This document shows, one piece after another, positions 16,433-25,592 of a stretch of DNA of 64,000 bases. Made by a program: the position numbers and the translations under genes. Origin of the DNA: JAQBDA01 sp963709875 (GTDB lineage Bacteria > Chloroflexota > Anaerolineae > Anaerolineales > UBA4823). Position 1 is the stretch's first letter; each line of letters starts with the position of its first letter. Under the pieces are notes generated by a model. That model was not told the DNA's origin. It was given only the letters and a program-made list of their open reading frames with translations, and made no database searches. The stretch covers positions 124,001 to 188,000 of the forward strand of contig CAVPYB010000002.1 in assembly GCA_963709875.1 (NCBI GenBank). The letters run 5' to 3'.

Positions 16433-18748
16433 CTATGCCGTCTCAGTCACCTCGTCTGGAGTGACCAGCCCCAGATCGAAGCGCTGTTCGCAGTTCAGGC
16501 ATTGGGCGTTCTGCTTGTCAGCAATGATCAGCAATCCACCACAGTTGGGACAGGGTGTAACGATGGGTTTTTTCCAGGAGGTAAAGTCGCAGTCCGGATA
16601 ATTCTCACACCCATAAAACACACGTCCACGGCGTGTTTTCCGCTCGACCAGTTCTCCGCCATCCTGCGGGCAATTAACGCCGATCTTCTCCAACCACGGC
16701 TCGGTATAGCGGCATTCTGGGAAATTGCTGCAGCTGATGAATTTCCCATATCGCCCCCAACGGATTACCAGCTCATGACCACTCTCAGGACACTGGCGAC
16801 CAACCGGCTCTGGGCCATTATTCATCTCAGGGATGAGCTTTTCTGCCTGGCTGACCTGCTTGGCGAACGGTCCGTAAAACTCCGCGACGACCTCAGTCCA
16901 CTTCTCGGAACCAGAGGCGATTTTATCCAGATCTTCCTCCATTTCAGCCGTAAAATTAACATCGACGATATTGGGGAAGTGCTCGGTTATTAAATCATTC
17001 ACCAATAAACCGGTCTCAGTAGGATTCAAACGCTTTTCTTGCCTGAAAATGTAGCCTCGCTGCTGCAGTGTAGACAGAATGGGGGCATAAGTAGATGGAC
17101 GCCCGATACCGTTCTCTTCCAGGGTACGAACCAGCGAAGCTTCTGTAAATCTTGGAGGTGGCTGTGTAAAATGCTGCTCCGGCAGTAATTTCACCAGTTT
17201 CTGCTTCTGTCCTTCCTCCAGATCGGCCGGGATTCGAGTATCCTCGTCTTCCTGCGTCTGGTCCTCATCCCTGGCTTCTTCATAGACGACCAGGAATCCC
17301 ATAAATCGTATGGTTGAGCCCGAAGCTCGCAGTAGGTATTCACTTTTAGTGGTAATACCCACAACCTCAACTGAAAGTGTATCGTAAATCGCCGGCGCCA
17401 TCTGGGATGCCACGAACCTCAGCCAGATCAGGCGATATAGTCGGTACTGGTCATGTGATAGGTGTTTTTTCAAGCCTTCTGGCTGGCGCAGCACGGAAGT
17501 CGGGCGGATAGCCTCGTGCGCCTCCTGGGCGCCGCGCGCCTTCCCGTTATAAGTCGGCAGACCCTCAGGTAAGAAACCCTCTCCATAGCGCTCAGCGATG
17601 AACTGCCGGGCTTCATTTTGAGCAATTTCCGATACGTTGGTCGAATCGGTGCGCATGTAGGTGATCAACCCGACCGCGCCACCATTGCCAACGTCAATCC
17701 CTTCATAAAGCTGCTGCGCCAGAGCCATTGTCCGTTTGGTGGTAAACCCGAGCCGGCGGGAAGCCTCTTGCTGCAGCGTGCTGGTTGTATAAGGGGCGGA
17801 GGGATTGCGTTTCCTCTCCCCGCGCTTGATGCTCTGAATTTGGTATGCAGCGTCTTGCATGTCTGCTACCAACGGGTTCACAGCATCTTCGCTGCTTAGA
17901 GTTGGGGTTTCCCCATCCACCCGGACCAGTTTAGCAATGAAGCTGTCATTCCCACCCTCCGGCAGAAATTCAGCCGCAATCGTCCAGTATTCCTCCGGCA
18001 CGAAAACATCGATCTCCCGTTCGCGCTCGACAATCAAGCGCAGAGCAACCGATTGCACCCGCCCTGCCGATAGCCGCCCACGCACCTTTCGCCAAAGCAG
18101 CGGACTCAAGTTGTAACCCACCAGCCTATCCAATACCCGCCGGGCTTGCTGCGCGTTGACCAGGTCCATATTGATCCCCCGCGGCTCAGCGAAAGCATGT
18201 TCAACAGCCGGCTCTGTGATCTCATGAAAGACCACCCGGTACATAGATTCCGGATCGATCTCTGCGGACTCCATCAGGTGCCAGGCGATGGCTTCGCCTT
18301 CCCTGTCCGGGTCCGTCGCCAGGTAAACCTGCTTGGATTTCTTGGCCAGCGCTTTGAGTTCCTTGACAACCTTACGCTTCTCATTCGGCACCCGGTATTT
18401 GGGTGTGAAATCGTTGTCAACATCTACAGAAATCTGTGAGCGGAGCAGATCACGGACATGCCCGACCGATGCTCGCACAGTGTAAGCTTTTCCTAAGAAG
18501 CGACCAACCGTACGCGCCTTGGCCGGGGACTCGACGATGACCAGCTTGCCGGAGCGCCGGGTAGGTTTGTTTTTGACGATTTCAGGCGGCTTCAGCCCTT
18601 CATGGGCGTCCGTGCGCCCCATTCGATACAAGTTCGTACCGCAGATGGGGCATACACCGCGTGTAGCCGGCTGTCCTGCACTGGTAAATGCTGCTTCTGG
18701 ACTGCTAATTTCACGTTTTGTCTTGCACTTTACACAATAAGCTTCCAA
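16433..18748 (-). CDS. topA: DNA topoisomerase I with N-terminal zinc-ribbon-like extension (DUF5679-type)
   Basis: This type IA topoisomerase relaxes negative supercoils. The Toprim domain starts at LVIVESPAKARTVGRFLG with DPDREGEAIAWHL, and the active-site Tyr is in GLITYMRTDSTN. The C-terminus has three four-Cys zinc ribbons (CPESG...C, CPQDGGE...C, CPNCGG...C). Before the Toprim domain there is an extra Cys4 module of about 45 residues (YCVKCKTK...CPICGTNLY). The start is TTG at 18748: a perfect GGAGGAAG lies five bases upstream and the module begins at once. The longer ATG frame to 18838 has no ribosome site. The length is about 771 residues. Confidence 0.95.
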   Translation of the reverse strand: MEAYCVKCKTKREISSPEAAFTSAGQPATRGVCPICGTNLYRMGRTDAHEGLKPPEIVKNKPTRRSGKLVIVESPAKARTVGRFLGKAYTVRASVGHVRDLLRSQISVDVDNDFTPKYRVPNEKRKVVKELKALAKKSKQVYLATDPDREGEAIAWHLMESAEIDPESMYRVVFHEITEPAVEHAFAEPRGINMDLVNAQQARRVLDRLVGYNLSPLLWRKVRGRLSAGRVQSVALRLIVEREREIDVFVPEEYWTIAAEFLPEGGNDSFIAKLVRVDGETPTLSSEDAVNPLVADMQDAAYQIQSIKRGERKRNPSAPYTTSTLQQEASRRLGFTTKRTMALAQQLYEGIDVGNGGAVGLITYMRTDSTNVSEIAQNEARQFIAERYGEGFLPEGLPTYNGKARGAQEAHEAIRPTSVLRQPEGLKKHLSHDQYRLYRLIWLRFVASQMAPAIYDTLSVEVVGITTKSEYLLRASGSTIRFMGFLVVYEEARDEDQTQEDEDTRIPADLEEGQKQKLVKLLPEQHFTQPPPRFTEASLVRTLEENGIGRPSTYAPILSTLQQRGYIFRQEKRLNPTETGLLVNDLITEHFPNIVDVNFTAEMEEDLDKIASGSEKWTEVVAEFYGPFAKQVSQAEKLIPEMNNGPEPVGRQCPESGHELVIRWGRYGKFISCSNFPECRYTEPWLEKIGVNCPQDGGELVERKTRRGRVFYGCENYPDCDFTSWKKPIVTPCPNCGGLLIIADKQNAQCLNCEQRFDLGLVTPDEVTETA

Positions 18749-18818
18749 GAAAACTTCCTCCACGAATACAAAATAATAACCAAAACACAGATAACGGGTA
18801 TCCATGCGGGGCGTGATT

Positions 18819-19907
18819 TTAGATGTACTCTTCCCCACTTTGTTTCAACTGGTCAACAATCTGACGCACCTTCTGCGCCTGATCCTTACGGCACACCAGC
18901 AGCACATCACCGGTATCGACAACCACCAGGTCTTCAACGCCGATCGTGACGATCAGCCGGTGTTCCTGGTCGACATAGACCAGCGATTCTTTCGTATCCA
19001 ATCCGAGATGCTGCCCGCCAATGACTATATTACCAGCTTCATCTCCCGGCAGCACATCGAAGAGAGAGTCCCAACTGCCCACATCACTCCAGCCAAGCCC
19101 TTTGGCAGGGATAACGGCTACTCGTCTGGCATCTTCCATAATTCCATAATCGATCGTCTCAGAACGTAAGCCTGGCCAGATTGCATCGATCTTTTCCCGC
19201 TCACCGGGAGTGCCCCATGCTTTTGATATCTCTTCGAGACCGCGGAATAGGTTGGGCATCTGTCTCTCGAATTCACCCATCACACGTTCGACACGCCAGA
19301 CGAACATCCCAGAGTTCCAGACATGGTCACCACCAGCCAGCATCGAGCGGGCGTCTTCTTCAGCCGGCTTTTCCTTGAATCTGAGCACCTGGTAAGCCTC
19401 CAGGTCGCGGTAGTCATTAATATGCTCCCCTTGCTGAATATAGCCGTAACCGGTTGCCGGGTAAAGCGGATCAATGCCTAATGTCACCATGTAACCATCA
19501 CCGGCGAGCTCATATGCAGCCGCAAGGATATGCCGAAAGCCATCCTCATTGCCGATGTGATGGTCGGAGGTTAATATCGCCATCACCGCTTGAGGGTCTC
19601 GCTTCTGAAGCGCCAGGGCTGCCAGCCCGACAACGGATGCCGTTCCGCGCGGCATTGGCTCGATCAGGTAGTTCTCAACTGGGATCTGTGGGCACTGCTG
19701 GCGCAGTTTCGCAGCCTGTTCTTCGACGGTGACCACCAGGATGCGCTCATAGCTGAACAGCCCTTGCAGCCTTTCAACAGATGTCTGGAACATGCTGCGC
19801 TCATCGATCAGGCGCAGCATCTGCTTCGGTCGCTCCTTACGCGAGAGCGGCCATAGGCGGGTCCCACCTCCTCCAGCCATGATCACCGCATAATAATTGT
19901 CATACAT
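18819..19907 (-). CDS. manC: Mannose-1-phosphate guanylyltransferase
   Basis: This enzyme makes GDP-mannose from GTP and mannose 1-phosphate for glycans or compatible solutes. The N-terminal signature AGGGGTRLWPLSRKERPKQ (residues 11-29) is complete, followed by EPMPRGTA, LTSDHHIG and the FKEKP motif. The 362 residues correspond to the single-domain form without an isomerase domain. The ATG lies 5 bases after the dprA stop, so the two are co-transcribed. The C-terminal beta-helix shows the usual VVVDTGDVLLV. Confidence 0.93.
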   Translation of the reverse strand: MYDNYYAVIMAGGGGTRLWPLSRKERPKQMLRLIDERSMFQTSVERLQGLFSYERILVVTVEEQAAKLRQQCPQIPVENYLIEPMPRGTASVVGLAALALQKRDPQAVMAILTSDHHIGNEDGFRHILAAAYELAGDGYMVTLGIDPLYPATGYGYIQQGEHINDYRDLEAYQVLRFKEKPAEEDARSMLAGGDHVWNSGMFVWRVERVMGEFERQMPNLFRGLEEISKAWGTPGEREKIDAIWPGLRSETIDYGIMEDARRVAVIPAKGLGWSDVGSWDSLFDVLPGDEAGNIVIGGQHLGLDTKESLVYVDQEHRLIVTIGVEDLVVVDTGDVLLVCRKDQAQKVRQIVDQLKQSGEEYI

Positions 19908-19912
19908 TACCG

Positions 19913-21034
19913 TTATTCACCCTCATATACTTCATACTTGTCAGGCTGTTCTCTGATCGCGATATAGTGCATTCCACCAACCTGCCGCACCATGCCCTTC
20001 AGCTCCATCATCGCCAGGGTGGCGGTGACAGTCTCGATAGGCATCGATGCAGAGGTGCAGATTTCATCCACATGAACCGGTTCCTGGCTGACAATGGACA
20101 GCAATTTGGCTTCCGTCTTGTCTGCCGGCAGCACCGAACGAGCGGTCTGGTGCTGGCTGATCATGGTCAGGTTCAATATTTCCAGGATCTCCTGCGGGTC
20201 AACCAGCGGATGGGCGCCTTGCTGGATCAAGCGGTTCGTGCCTGCACTCTGAGGCGCATTGATATTCCCCGGGATCGCGAATACATCACGACCCTGATCG
20301 GCTGCAAAGCGTGCGGTGATCAAGGCCCCACTGCGCCCGCCAGCTTCTATGATGACGACAGCCTGAGCCAGACCGGAAATAATCCGGTTCCGCGGTGGGA
20401 AGTTCATCGCATCTGGCGGTGTGCCGAGGGCATAATCACTGACCACAGCACCATTTTTCATGATGGCTTCAGCCAGATTGCGGTGCTCTGGGGGATATAT
20501 CCGGTCTACCCCACTGCCCAATACAGCCAGAGTCCGGCCACCAGATTCCAGCGCTGTCTTATGCGCCGCGGCATCCACACCGCGTGCCAGACCACTGATC
20601 ACCGTGATACCGTTCCTGGCCAGGAAACCAGCCACTCTCTCCGCGGTCTGCCAGCCATAGGCGGTGATACGGCGTGTGCCAACAACCGCAACTGCCCAAT
20701 CGTCATCAGGCAGGATTTCCCCACGCACATACAATACCGGCGGCGGCTGGTCGATTTCCAGAAGGCGTTTGGGATAATTCTCGTCATCCTAGATGATCAC
20801 CTGGGCACCGGACGCCTGTACACGCTCCCACAACCGGTCCAATGTCACTTCTGCCCTTACCTGGAGCATGTTTTCGACCAGCTTGGGGCTTAATCCCGTG
20901 GCATAAAGCATTTCTGCCGGCGCGTTCCAAGCCGCTTCGATGCTGCCGAAATGGTCCAGTAATTGGCGTAGGCGCACAGAACCGATGCCTTTAACCAGAT
21001 TAAAGCCGAGCCAAAATCGACGGGTATCGCTCAA
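19913..21034 (-). CDS. dprA: DNA processing protein DprA, interrupted by an in-frame TAG
   Basis: DprA loads RecA onto incoming single-stranded DNA in natural transformation. The N-terminal helix-hairpin-helix part (residues 1-81, LVKGIGSVRLRQLL) is followed by TAG at 20791-20789. The same frame then continues with DDENYPKRLLEI and the Rossmann domain (VAVVGTRR, VISGLARGVDAAAHK, GSGVDRIYPPEH), and a C-terminal winged-helix. The stop could be a changed TGG or CAG. A TTG start at 21034 fits a GGAG site 8 bases upstream. Without the stop the protein would be about 373 residues, the usual length. Internal re-initiation at 20734 would drop the N-terminal domain. Confidence 0.88.
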
Positions 21035-21123
21035 TCACAAATCTCCATACCTCAAAATACCCCCTATTTCTATTTTTGAGGTAGCTTCCATCCCAATCGA
21101 ACAGCCAGTGCCTGTTATGTATC

Positions 21124-21150
21124 CTGGTGGCCTCAAAAAAACGCCACCAG
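21124..21150 (-). terminator. Hairpin downstream of rimM
   Basis: CTGGTGGC (21124-21131) and GCCACCAG (21143-21150) form a perfect 8-bp stem. The loop, rather than the 3' flank, carries the T run on the minus strand, so this is a weak intrinsic terminator or a 3'-end stabilising stem for the ffh-rpsP-khpA-rimM message. A second imperfect inverted repeat (TACCTCAAAAT...) lies at 21048-21083. Confidence 0.45.
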
Positions 21151-21174
21151 AATACCACAGCGATTTCTATACTG

Positions 21175-21738
21175 TCAAGGAAGCAGGCCTGGCAGCGGAT
21201 GCACTTTTATCAATCCACCCTTTAGATCGATCTCAAGGATCACCTCATCGATGTACGGAATAAGTATGTCCTGTCCTTTTTCGGGATGAACCAACAGCAC
21301 ATCGTTTGTGCCAGTCTCCAGGATTTTTGCAACCACTCCCAGCAGCTGTCCATCTTCGCCGATCACCTGTAATCCCACGATCTGGTGGTGGTAATACTCC
21401 CCATCAGGAAGGGGGGGCACCTGGTCCGTGCGCACATAAACCCATGAATTGCGCATCGCCCCAGCCTGCTCGGGTGTCGTGATGCCCTGAAAAGCAATTA
21501 GCAAGGATTGTGTGTGAGACCGGACACTGTGCACTCTGACCGGAACGTAATCAGACCCCACATAGACAGTTCGACCGCTGCTCAATCGTTCTGGAAACTC
21601 AGTCCAGACTTCCATACGGATCTCGCCCCCCAGCCCGTGCGGCTTGCCCAGCTTCCCAATCAGCAAGAACTCAGGCTCGCCAAATGGAGGCGAGCCTGTA
21701 AGTCCTGCTGGTTGCATGTCTTCAGAGCCGGAGCTCAT
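21175..21738 (-). CDS. rimM: 16S rRNA processing protein RimM
   Basis: RimM helps maturation of the 30S head by binding S19. The N-terminal beta-barrel has IGKLGKPHGLGGEIR and the PRC-barrel half has GEYYHHQIVGLQV, with the NDVLLV and ILIPYI segments. The length, 187 residues, includes a short extra N-terminal tail. The ATG at 21738 overlaps the khpA stop (ATGA). The gene order ffh-rpsP-khpA-rimM is the classic bacterial ribosome-assembly operon, here without trmD and rplS downstream. Confidence 0.95.
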   Translation of the reverse strand: MSSGSEDMQPAGLTGSPPFGEPEFLLIGKLGKPHGLGGEIRMEVWTEFPERLSSGRTVYVGSDYVPVRVHSVRSHTQSLLIAFQGITTPEQAGAMRNSWVYVRTDQVPPLPDGEYYHHQIVGLQVIGEDGQLLGVVAKILETGTNDVLLVHPEKGQDILIPYIDEVILEIDLKGGLIKVHPLPGLLP

Positions 21739-21971
21739 CGCGGGTCTTCGACGTCCAGCGTCGACCGTTTACCATCCTGCGCGGCAGAAACACGCAGCAA
21801 GACACGCATGGCATTGGCGACTCGTCCACCTCGACCGATCACCCGCCCCATATCTTCTTTTGCCACCTGAAGCCGTAGGCTCACCGATGAGCCTCGTTTG
21901 GCTTGAGTGACTTTGACCTGGGTTGGATCGTCTACGATCGATTGGGCGATGTATTCGATTAGCTCTTTCAC
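21735..21971 (-). CDS. khpA: KH-domain RNA-binding protein
   Basis: This is a 78-residue single KH domain with the GxxG loop in VIGRGGRVANAMR and the LIEYIAQSIVDDP N-terminus typical of KhpA, which in other bacteria pairs with KhpB to bind RNA and affect cell length. It lies between rpsP and rimM, its usual place, and its stop overlaps the rimM start. Confidence 0.95.
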   Translation of the reverse strand: MKELIEYIAQSIVDDPTQVKVTQAKRGSSVSLRLQVAKEDMGRVIGRGGRVANAMRVLLRVSAAQDGKRSTLDVEDPR

Positions 21972-21990
21972 CGTATCATCCCACTTTCAG

Positions 21991-22359
21991 CTAGCTTGCT
22001 TTGCTCTTCTCTACGTCCATCATACTGGTCTTAGGATTGGTGTTGCGGGCTTTCTCAGCTTCCTGAGCTTCTGCCATCAGCACATCTACCGCCTCACCCT
22101 TCTTGTATCGCTCGTATCTATCAAAATATCCAGCACTGCGCAGCACCTGCTCAGCAGAGTCACTCGGTTGAGCGCCCTTGCTCATCCAATCATATATGCG
22201 ATCCTCTTTGAGATGGATGGTTGCCGGATGGGTACGCGGGTTATAAAAACCAAGTATCTCTAAGAATCGACCATCACGTGGGCTTTCTTTGTCTGCTGCC
22301 ACGAGCCGGTAGCTGGGCTGTCCTTTCGCGCCGATCCTGCGTAAGCGTATTCGAACCAT
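21991..22359 (-). CDS. rpsP: Ribosomal protein S16
   Basis: This is a primary binding protein of the 30S body. The family opening VRIRLRRIGAKGQPSYR, the GRFLEILGFYNP segment and the WMSKGAQPSD motif are present. The protein is 122 residues, longer than the usual 80-90, because of a charged C-terminal tail (EAQEAEKARN...). It begins about 125 bases after the ffh stop, and khpA follows after 19 bases. Confidence 0.97.
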   Translation of the reverse strand: MVRIRLRRIGAKGQPSYRLVAADKESPRDGRFLEILGFYNPRTHPATIHLKEDRIYDWMSKGAQPSDSAEQVLRSAGYFDRYERYKKGEAVDVLMAEAQEAEKARNTNPKTSMMDVEKSKAS

Positions 22360-22483
22360 AGAACTATCTCCTTACTTTATTCCTGATGAAAGTTATCTAC
22401 TGGGCGGTCTATCTCGATTGAGGGAGCGCGGAAGGACACGCCAATCATTAATATCTGCCCAATTATACCGAGAGTATATCACC

Positions 22484-23806
22484 TTATCCGAACATACGCG
22501 GCATGCCGCGCATGCCGGACTTCTTCAAGGTCTTGAACATCCGCTGAGCTTCGCGGAATTGTTTGATCAAACGGTTGACTTCCTGCACCTCGGTGCCGGA
22601 GCCACGTGCAATGCGCCGCCGCCGGCTGGCGTTCAGCACATCTGGCTTGCGCCGTTCATGCGGAGTCATCGAATTTATAATCGCCTCAGTGATCTTCAAT
22701 TGATGCTCGGCATCCTTCGGATCAATCTGGCGCGCCATCTGTCCCATCCCGCCAGGCATCATCTCCAGCAGCTGACCCAAGGGACCCATCTTACGCAGCT
22801 GGCGAAGCTGTTTGGAGAAATCCTCCAGTGTGAAATCGCCCGAGAGTAATCTCTCTGCCTGCTCCTGTGCAACCTGCTCATCGAAAGCCGCCTCGGCTTT
22901 CTCGATCAAGCCAATCATATCGCCCATACCGAGGATGCGGGAGGCCAGGCGGCTGGGATCGTAAACTTCTATCGCATCCAGACTTTCACCCGTGCCGAGG
23001 TATTTAATCGGCACACCGGTAACTGAGCGGATGGATATCGCCGCCCCACCCCGGGCATCACCATCGATCTTTGTTAGCATAAGACCAGTCAGGGGCACTG
23101 AATCGCGGAATCCTTTGGCAATGTTTACCGCCTCCTGACCGATCATCGAATTGACCACCAGCAGGATCTCAGCCGGCTTGACGCGCTGGTTGATAGCTTG
23201 CAGCTCCTCCATCAGGGCATCATCCAGCTGTGAGCGACCGGCAGTATCCAGGATGAGCAGGGTGTAGCCACCTTTCTCCGCTTTCTGGAAAGCATGTGCA
23301 GACAAATCTGGAGGTGAGGTATCCGGCTCGAAAAACACCGGGATATTCAACTGCTCGCCGAGTGTTTCGAGCTGCTTAACTGCGGCCGGGCGGTAAGGGT
23401 CGCAGGCAGCCAGCATGATGCGCTCCCCTTGCGAGCGGAGCATGCGGGCGATTTTTCCTGCGCCGGTTGTCTTACCCGAGCCCTGCAGCCCTACCAGCAT
23501 GACCACACGCGGTTTTGGCCCGCTTAAGTTCAACCGTTCCGGCGGTCCCAGTGTGGCGATAAGTTCTTCATTGACGATCTTGACAACCTGCTGACCAGGG
23601 TTCAGCGCTCTGGATACCTCATGACCTATTGAGCGTTCCCGGACCCTGGCAACAAAATCCTTGACCACAGCATAGTTGACATCCGCCTCCAGCAGCGCTA
23701 ATCGGACCTCGCGGATTGCCAGATCGACATCCTGCTCCGACAGCTTGCCTCGCCGGCGGAGTTCTTTAAATACGTTTTCCAGGCGTTCTGTCAGGTTCTC
23801 AAACAC
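22484..23806 (-). CDS. ffh: Signal recognition particle protein Ffh
   Basis: This is the SRP GTPase targeting nascent membrane proteins. NG domain: LVGLQGSGKTT P-loop, DTAGRSQLD, TKIDGDARGG. M domain: Met-rich segment MMPGGMGQMARQ and RRRRIARGSG. GTG at 23806 gives the common MFENLTERL start; a TTG two codons upstream is possible. The length is about 440 residues. The leader carries a long inverted repeat (listed separately). Confidence 0.95.
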   Translation of the reverse strand: MFENLTERLENVFKELRRRGKLSEQDVDLAIREVRLALLEADVNYAVVKDFVARVRERSIGHEVSRALNPGQQVVKIVNEELIATLGPPERLNLSGPKPRVVMLVGLQGSGKTTGAGKIARMLRSQGERIMLAACDPYRPAAVKQLETLGEQLNIPVFFEPDTSPPDLSAHAFQKAEKGGYTLLILDTAGRSQLDDALMEELQAINQRVKPAEILLVVNSMIGQEAVNIAKGFRDSVPLTGLMLTKIDGDARGGAAISIRSVTGVPIKYLGTGESLDAIEVYDPSRLASRILGMGDMIGLIEKAEAAFDEQVAQEQAERLLSGDFTLEDFSKQLRQLRKMGPLGQLLEMMPGGMGQMARQIDPKDAEHQLKITEAIINSMTPHERRKPDVLNASRRRRIARGSGTEVQEVNRLIKQFREAQRMFKTLKKSGMRGMPRMFG

Positions 23807-23823
23807 TGTCAATCCAAATAATT

Positions 23824-23884
23824 CAGCCTTGCAAGCCGGTGCCTTTGAACGATCTAAAAGGCTCTCAGAACCGTCGCAAGGCTG
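23824..23884 (-). promoter_or_regulatory. Inverted repeat in the ffh leader
   Basis: CAGCCTTGC (23824-23832) pairs perfectly with GCAAGGCTG (23876-23884), enclosing a second stem GCCTTT/AAAGGC at 23841-23862. The outer stem ends about 18 bases before the ffh start region. It could be an autoregulatory or attenuator-like leader of the ribosomal operon. I do not match it to a known SRP RNA or riboswitch. Confidence 0.4.
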
Positions 23885-24025
23885 TAAACTCGCAGCAAAG
23901 GATTTTACCGGGGAAGCCTGGATAGGTCAAGGATGAAATTCCGTAACTTAGATATACGATCAGGGTTTAAGTTTTCCGAAGAGTGTGCGACTCGGCAGAA
24001 ATAGTTGAGACCTGGAGGAGGAATA

Positions 24026-24876
24026 ATGTCCCAAGTTGCAATCGTAACCGACAGTACTGCATACATCCCCAAAGATTTACTGGAAAAATATCAAATAATA
24101 ACCGCACCCCAGGTTCTCATCTGGGCAGACAAAACCTACCGGGACGGAGTAGATATCCAGCCGGAGGAGTTCTACACTCGTCTGAAAACCGCGACGGTGA
24201 TGGCAACCACTTCCCAGGTGACCATCGCTTCATTCAAAGATGTCTTCAGCGCTTTGCTGGATGAGGGGAAGGAAATCCTGGCGGTATTGATATCCGAAAA
24301 ATTATCCGGCACCATTGATTCGGCTGTCCAAGCGCGCGAGATGCTGCCCGGGGCGGCAATCGAGATCGTCGAACTCTGAAAACCACTGCAATGGGTTTGG
24401 GGTTCTCCGCGCTTACAGCCGCTCGGGCTGCGGAAGCGGGCGCAAGCCTGGCAGAGTGCAAAGCGGCTGCAGAGAATTCAACCCAGCATACGGGGGTGGT
24501 ATTTGCTGTTGACACGCTCGAGTTCCTGCATCGCGGCGGTCGCATTGGAGGCGGCAGCCGCTTCCTTGGGACTGCACTGCAGCTGAAGCCGATCCTTGAA
24601 GTCACCGGAGGGCAGGTCGAAGCTATTGAGCGCGTCCGTACACGCAGTAAATCTCTGCAAAGGGTGGTTGAGATTATCGAAGAACGGATCGCGGGCAGGA
24701 CACCTGTAAGGCTAGCTACACTGCATGCCAATGCACCCGAAGATGCCCAGAGGCTTATGGATATGGCAACCGCGCGGATTGCGGTCGAGGAGAGCGTTTT
24801 CTCGGAGATCAGCCCGGTGGTCGCTAACCATGCCGGTCCTGGAACGGTTGGGTTAGCCTTTATGGCGGGGCTGTAG
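24026..24876 (+). CDS. DegV family fatty-acid-binding protein, frameshifted
   Basis: DegV/FakB proteins bind fatty acids, often presenting them to the FakA kinase. The N-terminal half has IVTDSTAYIP and the ATTSQVT motif. The frame ends at 24379 after IEIVEL, and the expected continuation (KTTAMGLGFSALTAARAA, then GRIGGGSRFLG and the VGLAFMAGL end) is in another frame. A one-base loss near 24370-24382 in the conserved VDS.TTxMG region explains this. The ATG at 24026 follows GGAGGAGG. The repaired length is about 284 residues. No fakA is nearby. Confidence 0.9.
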
Positions 24877-24885
24877 CAGTATTGC

Positions 24886-25278
24886 GTGGATATTTTCTTC
24901 AGCGATCCAACTGATATCCCTTTACCTCCAGAGGATGTTCGCATCCGCCGCTTTGAGGTGAATCCCTGGTCCGATGGTCGCCGGGTGCGTGTTTATCTCG
25001 AGGTAACGCCCTTCCAAAAGCGACCGAATGGCGAAATTTCCATCACCAACTTCGCCGGCGATGAGCTGGCGAGTATCAGCATCATCGAGACGATGGACCC
25101 CAAGATGGAGTTCACCTTACACCTACGTGGAGCTGAATTGCGCGGTCCGTTCACCATCTCTGCATATATTTTTTACTACGCGGAAGCTAACGATTCTTCG
25201 GAGGGTGACAATCTAGCTTTTGAACAGCGCGAGCGAACAGTCGTCGACCGGGTGACTGAGAGATTTAACCTGGATTAA
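24886..25278 (+). CDS. Conserved hypothetical protein following degV
   Basis: This is a 130-residue soluble protein with a GTG start 9 bases after the degV stop. It has an Ig-like or C2-like beta pattern (RRVRVYLEVTPFQKRPNGEI, ISIIETMDPKMEFTLHLRG), with no signal peptide and no Cys. I do not recognise a named family. The tight spacing suggests co-transcription with degV. Confidence 0.7.
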   Translation: MDIFFSDPTDIPLPPEDVRIRRFEVNPWSDGRRVRVYLEVTPFQKRPNGEISITNFAGDELASISIIETMDPKMEFTLHLRGAELRGPFTISAYIFYYAEANDSSEGDNLAFEQRERTVVDRVTERFNLD

Positions 25279-25310
25279 TCGTTCTCTGCTTGCGATGCGA
25301 AAGATATTTT

Positions 25311-25354
25311 GTGGGGGTGATTGCCGGTGGCTAAGCTGCTGGTAATCACCCCCA
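25311..25354 (+). terminator. Strong perfect 12-bp hairpin after the degV transcript
   Basis: GTGGGGGTGATT (25311-25322) is the exact reverse complement of AATCACCCCCAC (25343-25354), with a 20-base loop. There is no T run on either side, so it is not a classic intrinsic terminator; it may end or stabilise the message from degV. Confidence 0.5.
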
Positions 25355-25486
25355 CACCGTTATAGCGCTGCCCTGGCATGAATTTTGCATGGATATCCTT
25401 TATCAATGCAGTGAGCTTGCCAGGGCATATTCGATCCATTGCAAACAACTTAACAAGTTTGATGGGTGAGATCGCTGCCCGCGTAA

Positions 25487-25515
25487 TTGACGCTGATTCC
25501 GCCTCATGCTACAAT
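25487..25515 (+). promoter_or_regulatory. Sigma-70-type promoter for the exported propeller protein and M23 genes
   Basis: TTGACG (25487-25492), a 17-base spacer, and TACAAT (25510-25515) preceded by TGc (extended -10). It lies about 78 bases before the ATG at 25593. Confidence 0.6.
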
Positions 25516-25592
25516 GCCTGCAGGCGGCTGACCATCTGATCGCTTCCCTTTCCGCCGATTGCCAATGCGGGATATATATATAAACAGCCAAA

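Noticed and set aside
23813..24004. Possible SRP RNA (4.5S) beside ffh
   Set aside because: The stem-loops are there but the conserved GGAAG-type tetraloop and asymmetric loop of SRP RNA are not.
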